A stretch of 10,254 nt of DNA from JAHHLP01 sp041609895 (lineage in GTDB: Bacteria > Bacteroidota > Rhodothermia > Rhodothermales > JABDKH01): contig JBFIPX010000112.1 of the NCBI GenBank assembly GCA_041609895.1, positions 1 to 10,254 of the forward strand, in the 5' to 3' direction. Both the position numbers and the translations under genes were made by a program. Position 1 is the stretch's first letter, and the number at the start of each line of letters is the position of its first letter. The notes under the pieces are model-generated. The model saw only the letters and a program-made list of their open reading frames with translations. It did no database searches and was not told where the DNA came from. This document shows positions 1 to 7,295 of the stretch, piece by piece.

Positions 1-2841
1 CCGCTCATTTTCTATGCTAACGACGCCGATTTCCAGCAGACGAACGTCATCGGTGGCATGATCGGGCAGGGCACTGGCGGTGTCACCGAGAGCCTCAAGG
101 AACGCGTCGTTATGCCTCTTACTGGCCTCTATGCGGAGACCGACCACGTCCTCGGCCATGAGCTTGTACACTCGTTTCAGTACGACATCGCTCTTTCACG
201 AGATGACACTACCCGATTTGCGCTGTCTCTCCTTCCATTGTGGCTGATCGAAGGAACGGCCGAATACCTTTCCGTTGGCCGGCACGATCCTCACACTGCC
301 ATGTGGCTGCGCGATGCCGCGATCCGCGACGATCTGCCGACCATGGAGATGCTCAGCAGGGACTTCCGCTACTTTCCGTACCGGTATGGACAAGCATACA
401 TGGCGTACATCGGCGGCAAGTATGGAGACGCTGCCGTTGCGAACCTGTACAAACTAGGCGGGCGCGTCGGACTCGACTCGGCACTCGTCTATACAGTCGG
501 TATTAAATCCGATTCGCTGTCGAAGGAGTGGATCCAATCCGTTAAGGAGATTTATCTCCCGCTGGCGGAAGGGCGAACCCCGGCCGACTCCGCAGGACGC
601 CCTGTGCTGAATAAGGAAACGACCGATGGCGAGCTGAGCATCGCACCCTCAATCAGTCCGGACGGCAAATGGGTGGCTTTCCTATCCGAACGAGACCTCT
701 TTCGAATCAACCTTTTCATTGCGGATGCCGAAACCGGAAAAGTCGTAAAGACGCTGAAGGGGACGAACAGCAATCCGCATTTCGATGCCATCCGGTTTAT
801 AAACTCCGCCGGGTCCTGGTCTCCGGACGGTCGCAAGTTTGCATTCATCACCTTCGTCCAGGGAGATAATGAGATCAGCATTCTCGACTGGAACAGCGGC
901 GCGATCGAGCGACGGATCGCCGTACAGGGTGTCACCGCAATGTCGAATCCGGCGTGGTCACCCGATGGCCGGCAGATTGCCTTTTCCGGAATGGATGGAG
1001 GTATCAGCGACCTATACATCCTTGAGTTGGCGACCGGCAATGTCCGCCAGCTTACCAACGACCGCTACGGCGATCTGCAGCCGGCGTGGTCTCCCGATGG
1101 AGCGAAGATCGCCTTCGTGACTGACCGTGGACCCGGGGGGACTGACTTCGAAACGCTGACCTTCGGCGCCGTTCGAATCGGTGTCATCGACGTCGCCACG
1201 TCGGACATCGAGATTGTGCGACCTTTCCCGGGGGCCAGACACACCAACCCACAGTTCTCACCTGACGGGCGTAGCATCTACTTTATTTCCGACCAGGACG
1301 GCTTCAAGGACATCTATCGCTATGCGGTCGAGGAGGGCGCGACCTACCAGGTGACACGTCTGCAGACTGGGGTGAGCGGCATCACAAGTCTGTCGCCCGC
1401 AATGACGGTGGCGCAGCAAAGTGGACGCATGATGTTCTCCGTCTTCTCGAACAACAAGTACGACGTGTTCTCCCTTGAAGCAGAAGAGACGAACGGTACG
1501 CCCGTTGTGACCTCGGCATCCGAGGAAGACGGCATCGCGGGTATCCTGCCGCCGGCGCTGACAGGGTCGACGGGGCTTGTAGAAAACTATCTGAATGACT
1601 CGTTGACCGGGTTGCCCAGCCCGGGCGATTTCCCTGCGAAGGACTATGGCGCCAAACTCCGACTCGACTACGTAGCTCCTCCTACTGTTGGCGTTTCCAC
1701 AGGCGGCATGTTTGGTACGCAGGTGGCCGGCGGTGTCGGACTCTTCTTCTCGGACATGCTTGGAGACCACAATCTTGCGGTCGTTGCTCAGGCAAACGGC
1801 ACTTTCAAGGACATCGGCGCGCAGGTGGGCTATCTGAATCGTAAGCACCGACTCAACTACGGTGCTTCGGTTGGCCACATCCCCATCCTGCTTGGATTTC
1901 AGCAAGCCGGGTTCGATCAGTCAGGACAATTTATCGTCGAGCAAATCAGGCAGCGGATATTCATCGACTATGTAGACTTACAGGCGTCCTATCCGTTTAC
2001 GACAACCAAGCGATTCGACTTGAGTGCCGGATTCACCCGCTATGGGTTCGACTACGAGATCGACCGGTTCACATCACCCAACGGATTTGTGTTCGATAGG
2101 GAGCGAATCGAACTGCCGAAGTGTTCGGAGAACGCCACTGTACTGTGTACACCCGACGCCGTCTATTTCTTCCAGACCGGTGCCGCCTATGTGGGCGACT
2201 TCTCCAACTTCGGGTTTACTTCGCCTGTGCAGGGCGGCCGATACCGATTCCAGGCATCGCCGTTTCTCGGCACGGAGTCATTCATCCGACTGCTTGCGGA
2301 CTACCGCCGTTACTTCTTTCTGAAACCCGTCACGTTTGCGTTCAGGGGAATGCACCTTGGCAACTACGGGCCCAAGATCGATGAGAATTCGATCTTCACA
2401 GAGGAGTATCTCGGTTACGCCAACTCCCTCACATTCATCAGGGGATACAGTTTCTCTTCGCTGGAGCCTACCGAGTGCACGCTCAACGGAGACAACAAGT
2501 GCGCTGAGGTGGAGCGCCTGCGCGGTACCAGATTGGCGCTCGCGAGCGCTGAGGTTCGAATCCCGCTATTGGGTACAGAGGCCTTTGGGCTAGTGAACTT
2601 CCCATACCTCCCGACAGAGATTTCTCTCTTCGCAGATGCTGGTCTCGCGTGGAGCGAGGGGGATTTTCCCGAACTCAAGTTCAAGCGCGAAACGGCCGAG
2701 CGCGTGCCCGTGTTCAGTGCCGGCGCGAGCACGCGGTTCAATCTCTTCGGCTATACCGTGCTGGAAATCTTCTACGTCTACCCGTTCCAACGACCGGAGA
2801 AGGGTGCGCACTTCGGCTTTCAGATCGTTCCCGGCTGGTAG
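1..2841 (+). CDS. Outer-membrane zinc peptidase / PD40 propeller / beta-barrel fusion protein (5' partial)
   Basis: The reading frame is open from base 1, so the N-terminus lies outside the window; the ATG at base 58 is internal. The visible 946 codons hold three parts. Codons about 1-190 contain HELVH (codons 53-57) followed by WLIEGTAEY (codons 81-89), the HExxH...E zinc-ligand pattern of gluzincin (peptidase MA-like) proteases. Codons about 200-480 carry five SPDG signatures (near 218, 273, 319, 363 and 419), typical of PD40/TolB-like propeller blades. From about codon 530 the protein is rich in alternating aromatic/hydrophobic strands and ends in VPGW, a terminal aromatic residue as in outer-membrane barrels of the BamA/surface-antigen type. 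The likely location is therefore the outer membrane. Substrate and role are unknown; PD40 repeats could bind peptides or glycans. The family is seen in Bacteroidota-like and Gemmatimonadota-like genomes, often annotated only as PD40 protein. Domain calls are firm; protease activity is inferred from intact motifs. Confidence 0.88.
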   Translation, partial: PLIFYANDADFQQTNVIGGMIGQGTGGVTESLKERVVMPLTGLYAETDHVLGHELVHSFQYDIALSRDDTTRFALSLLPLWLIEGTAEYLSVGRHDPHTAMWLRDAAIRDDLPTMEMLSRDFRYFPYRYGQAYMAYIGGKYGDAAVANLYKLGGRVGLDSALVYTVGIKSDSLSKEWIQSVKEIYLPLAEGRTPADSAGRPVLNKETTDGELSIAPSISPDGKWVAFLSERDLFRINLFIADAETGKVVKTLKGTNSNPHFDAIRFINSAGSWSPDGRKFAFITFVQGDNEISILDWNSGAIERRIAVQGVTAMSNPAWSPDGRQIAFSGMDGGISDLYILELATGNVRQLTNDRYGDLQPAWSPDGAKIAFVTDRGPGGTDFETLTFGAVRIGVIDVATSDIEIVRPFPGARHTNPQFSPDGRSIYFISDQDGFKDIYRYAVEEGATYQVTRLQTGVSGITSLSPAMTVAQQSGRMMFSVFSNNKYDVFSLEAEETNGTPVVTSASEEDGIAGILPPALTGSTGLVENYLNDSLTGLPSPGDFPAKDYGAKLRLDYVAPPTVGVSTGGMFGTQVAGGVGLFFSDMLGDHNLAVVAQANGTFKDIGAQVGYLNRKHRLNYGASVGHIPILLGFQQAGFDQSGQFIVEQIRQRIFIDYVDLQASYPFTTTKRFDLSAGFTRYGFDYEIDRFTSPNGFVFDRERIELPKCSENATVLCTPDAVYFFQTGAAYVGDFSNFGFTSPVQGGRYRFQASPFLGTESFIRLLADYRRYFFLKPVTFAFRGMHLGNYGPKIDENSIFTEEYLGYANSLTFIRGYSFSSLEPTECTLNGDNKCAEVERLRGTRLALASAEVRIPLLGTEAFGLVNFPYLPTEISLFADAGLAWSEGDFPELKFKRETAERVPVFSAGASTRFNLFGYTVLEIFYVYPFQRPEKGAHFGFQIVPGW

Positions 2842-2943
2842 TCGGCCAGACTTTGCCCAGAGCGATCGCGTCGATGGTGACGCTAATTGGAAGCTGCTGT
2901 CTCGTCCGGACGCCGGCGACCAATGGCGCGTGGGCAGACATCT

Positions 2944-3771
2944 TTAGACTGCTCGCGTAAGTTCCGGCGAGACTAGGAGTTCGACCTTTGCCGTAGTTAC
3001 AGCGCGGCCTGCCAGTTCAACCCTGTCACCCCCTCCGTACCGAACCTCGACCGTGCCGCCTCGAGCGGACGCCTGATACCCGACCAGCCGACTCCGACCA
3101 AGCATCGAGCACCAGTATGGTGCAAGGCAGCAGTGCGCCGAGCCCGTGACCGGATCCTCAGGAATGCCAAACTTCGGCGCAAAGTATCTCGATACGAAGT
3201 CATAGTCGCTTGACTCGCCGGCCTCGGCCGTCACGATCACGCCGCGGCTTCCGAGTGCTGAAAGCAACGCCATGTCAGGCTGTATGGCGCGAACGACGTC
3301 CTCCGAGGGTAGGACGACGAAATAGTCCAGCCGATTTCTGCCAACCGCAACGAGCTCGGCGTCAATTCCATGCTCTAGTTCGGCTGGGACCTCCACCTCC
3401 ATGTCAGGTGGTTCGGCCGGGAAATCCATGACCACATTGCCGGCGGCGTATCTCGACGTCAGCCGTCCACTGCGCGTTTCGAACACTGCCTCCTCATCGA
3501 GGCCGAGCCGGCCTGTCTCCCACAGGACATGAGCGCTCGCAAGTGTCGCGTGTCCACAAAGATCGACCTCACGAAGCGGCGTAAACCACCGCAGACTAAA
3601 GGCCTCGTTCTCCCGATGCACGAAAGCTGTCTCCGAGAGGTTCATCTCCATAGCAACGTCCTGCATGAACTCGTTGGGCAAGGGCTCCTCGGGGAAACAT
3701 ACTCCCGCTGGATTACCGGAAAACGGTCGTGCAGCAAAAGAATCGACTTGATATACCAGGAGATTGGCCAT
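2944..3771 (-). CDS. PhzF family isomerase/epimerase-like protein
   Basis: A 275-residue protein of the PhzF family, which has the two-domain diaminopimelate-epimerase fold. The N-terminal signature (YQVDSFAARPFSGNPAGV, residues 7-24) is typical. NLSETAFV places the conserved catalytic-type glutamate at residue 47, CGHATLASA lies at 72-80, and EDPVTGSAHC at 205-214 supplies the conserved aspartate (206) and the second half of the active site. Length matches the family (about 260-300). The ATG at 3771 is preceded by a purine-rich AGAGGGGA ribosome-binding site. No phenazine genes are nearby, so this is one of the many stand-alone PhzF paralogues whose substrate is unknown; phenazine synthesis should not be inferred. 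It converges on the surface-protein gene across a 102-nt gap and diverges from pyrD. Confidence 0.93.
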   Translation of the reverse strand: MANLLVYQVDSFAARPFSGNPAGVCFPEEPLPNEFMQDVAMEMNLSETAFVHRENEAFSLRWFTPLREVDLCGHATLASAHVLWETGRLGLDEEAVFETRSGRLTSRYAAGNVVMDFPAEPPDMEVEVPAELEHGIDAELVAVGRNRLDYFVVLPSEDVVRAIQPDMALLSALGSRGVIVTAEAGESSDYDFVSRYFAPKFGIPEDPVTGSAHCCLAPYWCSMLGRSRLVGYQASARGGTVEVRYGGGDRVELAGRAVTTAKVELLVSPELTRAV

Positions 3772-3864
3772 TGCTTCCCCTCTTTGTTCACGATGCGAAC
3801 AGATTCGTTATGCGTGAAGCCCCGCAGCCGGCTGGAAACGCCATGCGGAACGAAGTAAATTCGT

Positions 3865-5037
3865 GTGCGCTGGATCCCAACGACTGCCATCCGCAACCTC
3901 ACGACCCCGAGGCCTAACCCGTTGTATTCGTCACTGAGGCCCCTCTTGTTTCGGCTCGGCCCTGAAGCCGCACACGGGCTGACGATGGCCGCCAGCAGGG
4001 TATTCGGCTCGACGGCGATGAAGGTGCTCGGATCGATGTTCGAGTATCACAACGAGGCGCTCAAGGTATCGCTTTGGGGACATCAGTTCCCCAACCCCGT
4101 TGGGCTTGCCGCCGGCTTTGACAAGAACGCTCATCTCATCGATTTCTGGCCGCACCTTGGCTTCGGTTTTGCAGAGGTAGGCTCCGTGACCCTGAAACCT
4201 TCGAAGGGTAATCCCAGGCCCCGACTCTTTCGACTTCCGGAAGACAACGCTCTGATCAATCGGATGGGCCTGAACAACGACGGGGCCGACAAGATCGCCG
4301 CCCGGGTCGGCAGTCGGGGCATGTATCATCCTTTCCCTCTGGGCATCAATTTGGCCAAGACCCATGACCCGACCATTGAGGGACCCGAAGCGATCGACGA
4401 CTACGTGGAGAGCTTCCGCAAACTGGCTCCGGCTGCGAACTACGTCGCCCTTAACATCAGCTGCCCGAACACGGCGGACGGGAAGACCTTCGAAGACCCC
4501 GCCGCCCTGGATGCACTCATCGACGCTGTCATTGCTGCACGCAGTGAGATGCAGTCACGAGTCCCCGTCCTGGTAAAACTCTCCCCGCCGATTACGGAAC
4601 GGGTGGTCTTCGACAGCTTGCTCGAGGAGCTGGTGAGCGTCTGTCTGGAACACGAAGTTAACGGCTTCATCGCAACCAATACTGCTAACGATCGATCCGG
4701 GCTTCGAACTCCCCCTCATGTGCTGAAGAGAATCGGCGCAGGTGGGCTCAGCGGTCCGCCAATTGCCAAGCGGTCGACGCGGCTAATCAACTACCTTTTC
4801 CAGAAAACGCGGGGAGACGTTCCAATTATCGGTGTTGGCGGGATAGACTCGGGACTCGCGGCGTACGACAAGATCCGCGCGGGAGCATCACTCGTACAAG
4901 TGTATACGGGACTGGTCTACGAGGGCCCGAGCATCGTGAAGCGCATCAAGCAAGAATTGGTAGACCTGCTCGCCGAGGACGGCTATTCGAATCTGTCAGA
5001 GGCAATTGGGAGCGCGTCCGCCGTGGCAGAAAGCTGA
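3865..5037 (+). CDS. pyrD: Dihydroorotate dehydrogenase (quinone), class 2
   Basis: Oxidises dihydroorotate to orotate in pyrimidine synthesis, passing electrons through FMN to membrane quinone. Class 2 features: an N-terminal helix (YSSLRPLLFRLGPEAAHGLT, residues 21-40) of the kind that docks on the inner membrane, NPVGLAAGFDKN (77-88), a KPSKGNPRPRLFRL block with INRMGLNNDG (111-140), and the FMN phosphate loops GGLSG and GVGGI followed by a YTGLVYEGP segment. The catalytic-loop motif reads NISCPNT with cysteine at residue 200 (codon 4462-4464), where class 2 enzymes usually have serine (E. coli Ser175). The coordinates use the GTG at 3865 (390 aa). A TTG at 3922 (371 aa) gives the usual MYSSLRPLLF-type start and has GAGG 9 nt upstream, so it is a strong alternative. 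It diverges from phzF and is followed after 59 nt by the acyl-CoA synthetase gene. Confidence 0.95.
   Translation: MRWIPTTAIRNLTTPRPNPLYSSLRPLLFRLGPEAAHGLTMAASRVFGSTAMKVLGSMFEYHNEALKVSLWGHQFPNPVGLAAGFDKNAHLIDFWPHLGFGFAEVGSVTLKPSKGNPRPRLFRLPEDNALINRMGLNNDGADKIAARVGSRGMYHPFPLGINLAKTHDPTIEGPEAIDDYVESFRKLAPAANYVALNISCPNTADGKTFEDPAALDALIDAVIAARSEMQSRVPVLVKLSPPITERVVFDSLLEELVSVCLEHEVNGFIATNTANDRSGLRTPPHVLKRIGAGGLSGPPIAKRSTRLINYLFQKTRGDVPIIGVGGIDSGLAAYDKIRAGASLVQVYTGLVYEGPSIVKRIKQELVDLLAEDGYSNLSEAIGSASAVAES
3908..3924 (+). promoter_or_regulatory. Possible ribosome-binding site and TTG start of pyrD
   Basis: GAGG at 3909-3912 sits 9 nt before an in-frame TTG at 3922-3924. Starting there gives a protein beginning at the helix where PyrD homologues normally begin. 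The GTG at 3865 adds 19 residues (RWIPTTAIRNLTTPRPNP...) that look unlike the family and has no good purine-rich site before it. This is an inference; N-terminal conservation in close relatives would decide. Confidence 0.5.
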
Positions 5038-5096
5038 TTCATTGGGCGACACCGTTATATTAGGCGCCTACGAATTCATCACCCAACCAGGTTGCA

Positions 5097-6986
5097 ATGC
5101 CTGCGATTGTTGATTTCCAGACGATTCCGCAACTCTTTCGACGCCTTGTCGATCATTATGCGGGTCAAGGCAGAGCGGCGCTCACCTACAAAGATCGCAG
5201 CTCAAAACAGTGGGTAGACATCTCGTGGAAGGACCTGGAGCGCCGCGTCAACGAGATGGCGGGTTTCCTCCACAAGCGCGGTGTAGGCAAGGGAGACCGG
5301 GTCGCAATCCTGTCTGAAAACCGGCCGGAGTGGGCCATCACCGACTTCGCCACACAGATACTGGGAGGCATCAATGTCTCCCTCTATACGTCCCTGCCCG
5401 CTGATCAGGTTGAGTACATAATCAAGGATTCCGGGTCCAAGGTCTTTGTCGTATCGACCAACATCCAACTCAAGAAGGCGCTCTCCTGCTTTGACGAGTG
5501 CGATGAGCTCGCGTACATCGTCACGATGACAGAGCGAAAGGATGGCCAGCCGTCATACGTCGTACAGTGGGAAGACGCGATGGAGGAAGGCGCGTCGCAC
5601 TGGGCCGAAGAGCAAGGTAGACTGCGCCCGGTGGGAGAAGAGGTGACACCCGACGACCTTGCTGCTTTGATTTATACGAGCGGGACAACAGGCAATCCCA
5701 AGGGTGTAATGCTTACGCATGGCAACTTCTGCTCCAACGTGCTGGGAGCTCTGGCCATGATCCCCTTCGGGCCCGGCGACCATCATCTGTCGTTTCTTCC
5801 TTTGTGCCATTCTTTTGAGCACACCGGGGGCTTCCTGGCCGTGCTGGCCTGCGGAGCCAGAATCACGTACGCCGAGAGCATCGACGCCGTGAACAAGAAC
5901 CTGTCGGAGGTCCAACCGACCGTTCTGATTTCAGTACCGCGCCTTTTCGAGAAGATCTACAACCTGATTTTTAAGTCCGTCAGCGAGGGGCCGGCCTATA
6001 AGCAGAAGATTTTTGACTGGGCCGTCCGGTCGGGGTCGATGGCAGCCGAGCGGTTCAAAGACGACAAGAAACTGAGCCCGTTGCTGAAGATGCGAATTGC
6101 TACTGCACACAAGCTGGTTTTCGCTCCGCTGCACGAGAAACTGGGTGGACGTGTACGTTTCGCCGTTTCGGGCGGAGCTGCACTACCAAAGGCAATCGGC
6201 GAGTTCTTCGAGGCCGCGGGGGTCACCATCATCGAAGGATATGGCCTCACGGAAACGTCGCCGGTTGTTTCGATCAATCCCGTCGCAAAACCGCGGTTCG
6301 GCTCGGTAGGTCACGTGATACCCGGCGTCACCGTTGCAATCCAGAGCCTGGAGGATAAATCCATCATCGGACAACTCAACGGCGACGATTACCCGTCGGA
6401 TCTGACGACGGGCCCGGGCGAGATCATCATCAAAGGGCCCAACATCATGAAGGGCTACTGGAACAACGAGGAAGCAACGAAGGAAGCCATTGACTCAGAC
6501 GGCTGGTACCACTCCGGTGATGTCGGAAGATTCGAAGATGGCTACCTGCGAATCACCGATCGCATCAAGCACATGATCGTCTCCAAGGGCGGAAAGAACA
6601 TCTACCCCGGACCGATAGAAGATCGCTTCAAGTCGGTCGCCTGGATCGACCAGATCATGGTAGTCGGTGAGGGGCGCGAATTCCTGACGGCGCTCGTCGT
6701 ACCAGACGTCGATGCGATCCGCGTATTTGCTCGTGAGAACAACATGGAGCACTCGACAACTGAAGGCCTTCTCTACGATGAGAGGGTCCAGAAACTGTTT
6801 AACAAGGAGTTTCGGGACTATTCGCGTGGCGCAGCCGCGCACGAAAAGATTCGTGACTTTCGGTTGATTCTCGAGCCGTTCACCGTTGAGAATGGAATGA
6901 TGACACCGACAATGAAGCCCAAACGACGGATCATCGAGTCCGAGTACTCAGGACTCATCGAGGACATGTACGCTGAGGTGGTGTGA
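5097..6986 (+). CDS. Long-chain fatty acid--CoA ligase (AMP-forming acyl-CoA synthetase)
   Basis: A 629-residue member of the ANL adenylating superfamily, closest in layout to long-chain acyl-CoA synthetases of the FAA1 (COG1022) type. It would activate fatty acids to acyl-CoA through an acyl-AMP, for beta-oxidation or lipid remodelling. Core motifs are intact: the ATP loop YTSGTTGNPKG (193-203), GYGLTETSP (381-389), GWYHSGDVGRFEDGYLRITD (469-488) with Asp475, the hinge and fatty-acyl signature through KHMIVSKGGKNIYPGPIE (491-508), and the C-terminal catalytic lysine region TPTMKPKRR (603-611). Length is normal for the family and no signal peptide is seen. The ATG at 5097 is preceded only by a weak AGG at 5088-5090. 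It follows pyrD on the same strand and may share its transcript, although the functions are unrelated. Chain-length preference cannot be read from the sequence. Confidence 0.95.
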   Translation: MPAIVDFQTIPQLFRRLVDHYAGQGRAALTYKDRSSKQWVDISWKDLERRVNEMAGFLHKRGVGKGDRVAILSENRPEWAITDFATQILGGINVSLYTSLPADQVEYIIKDSGSKVFVVSTNIQLKKALSCFDECDELAYIVTMTERKDGQPSYVVQWEDAMEEGASHWAEEQGRLRPVGEEVTPDDLAALIYTSGTTGNPKGVMLTHGNFCSNVLGALAMIPFGPGDHHLSFLPLCHSFEHTGGFLAVLACGARITYAESIDAVNKNLSEVQPTVLISVPRLFEKIYNLIFKSVSEGPAYKQKIFDWAVRSGSMAAERFKDDKKLSPLLKMRIATAHKLVFAPLHEKLGGRVRFAVSGGAALPKAIGEFFEAAGVTIIEGYGLTETSPVVSINPVAKPRFGSVGHVIPGVTVAIQSLEDKSIIGQLNGDDYPSDLTTGPGEIIIKGPNIMKGYWNNEEATKEAIDSDGWYHSGDVGRFEDGYLRITDRIKHMIVSKGGKNIYPGPIEDRFKSVAWIDQIMVVGEGREFLTALVVPDVDAIRVFARENNMEHSTTEGLLYDERVQKLFNKEFRDYSRGAAAHEKIRDFRLILEPFTVENGMMTPTMKPKRRIIESEYSGLIEDMYAEVV

Positions 6987-7016
6987 ATCGTCCGATACAA
7001 TCAAGGACGATTCACA
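6982..7016 (+). terminator. 12-bp perfect hairpin overlapping the acyl-CoA synthetase stop codon
   Basis: TGTGAATCGTCC (6982-6993) and GGACGATTCACA (7005-7016) are perfect inverted repeats separated by an 11-nt loop. The left arm contains the TGA stop (6984-6986) and part of the last codon. No uridine run follows directly; the nearest T-rich stretch (TCTTTCTT) begins about 22 nt later. It may act as a terminator, an mRNA 3'-end stabiliser or a Rho-dependent processing end. Its position between the synthetase and the tRNA supports an end-of-transcript role. Confidence 0.45.
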
Positions 7017-7086
7017 AAGCGACGAAGACACCGTCAATCTTTCTTGAACGCGTCCCGCCCTGGTAGAGAAAAGATCCGCTCAGGCG

Positions 7087-7092
7087 TATAAT
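7087..7092 (+). promoter_or_regulatory. Probable -10 box of the tRNA-Pro promoter
   Basis: A perfect TATAAT lies 41 nt upstream of the mature tRNA 5' end, which would give a leader of about 35 nt. At the expected -35 position (about 7064-7069, TAGAGA) no TTGACA-like element is visible. A TTGAAC at 7044-7049 is too far away. The call rests on the -10 box and position alone. Confidence 0.5.
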
Positions 7093-7133
7093 TTGAACTT
7101 GTTTTCCGCGGACGCGTTCATCGCGGTCCAATG

Positions 7134-7207
<74 letters not shown>

Positions 7208-7295
7208 CACTCGGTCGGCATGCATATCAACTCGTCGATACATGGTATGGGAGCCGGCAGGGCAAGCAGCCGGTTTCTCGCTATTCCTGGCCCGG

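Noticed and set aside
1258..1905. A 215-codon minus-strand frame
   Set aside because: It lies wholly inside the surface-protein gene, whose plus-strand frame has clear SPDG motifs and barrel sequence; the antisense product matches no family I recognise.
2842..2943. Possible bidirectional terminator between the convergent surface-protein and phzF genes, with the palindrome CGTCCGGACG at 2903-2912
   Set aside because: The palindrome has no loop and no T-run follows on either strand, so it is not a credible intrinsic terminator.
3785..3801. TGTTC-N7-GAACA dyad between phzF and pyrD, considered as a LexA-type site
   Set aside because: The half-site order is reversed relative to the GAAC-N4-GTTC LexA box, the spacing differs, and no SOS gene adjoins.
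5061..5070. TAGGCGCCTA palindrome in the pyrD to acyl-CoA synthetase gap
   Set aside because: It is a 10-bp palindrome with no spacer; too short to distinguish from chance and not placed at a recognisable promoter.
7208..7295. Terminator between tRNA-Pro and the convergent antiporter gene (AGCCGG...CCGGCT)
   Set aside because: The 6-bp stem has a long loop, several alternative GCCGG partners compete, and no T-run follows.
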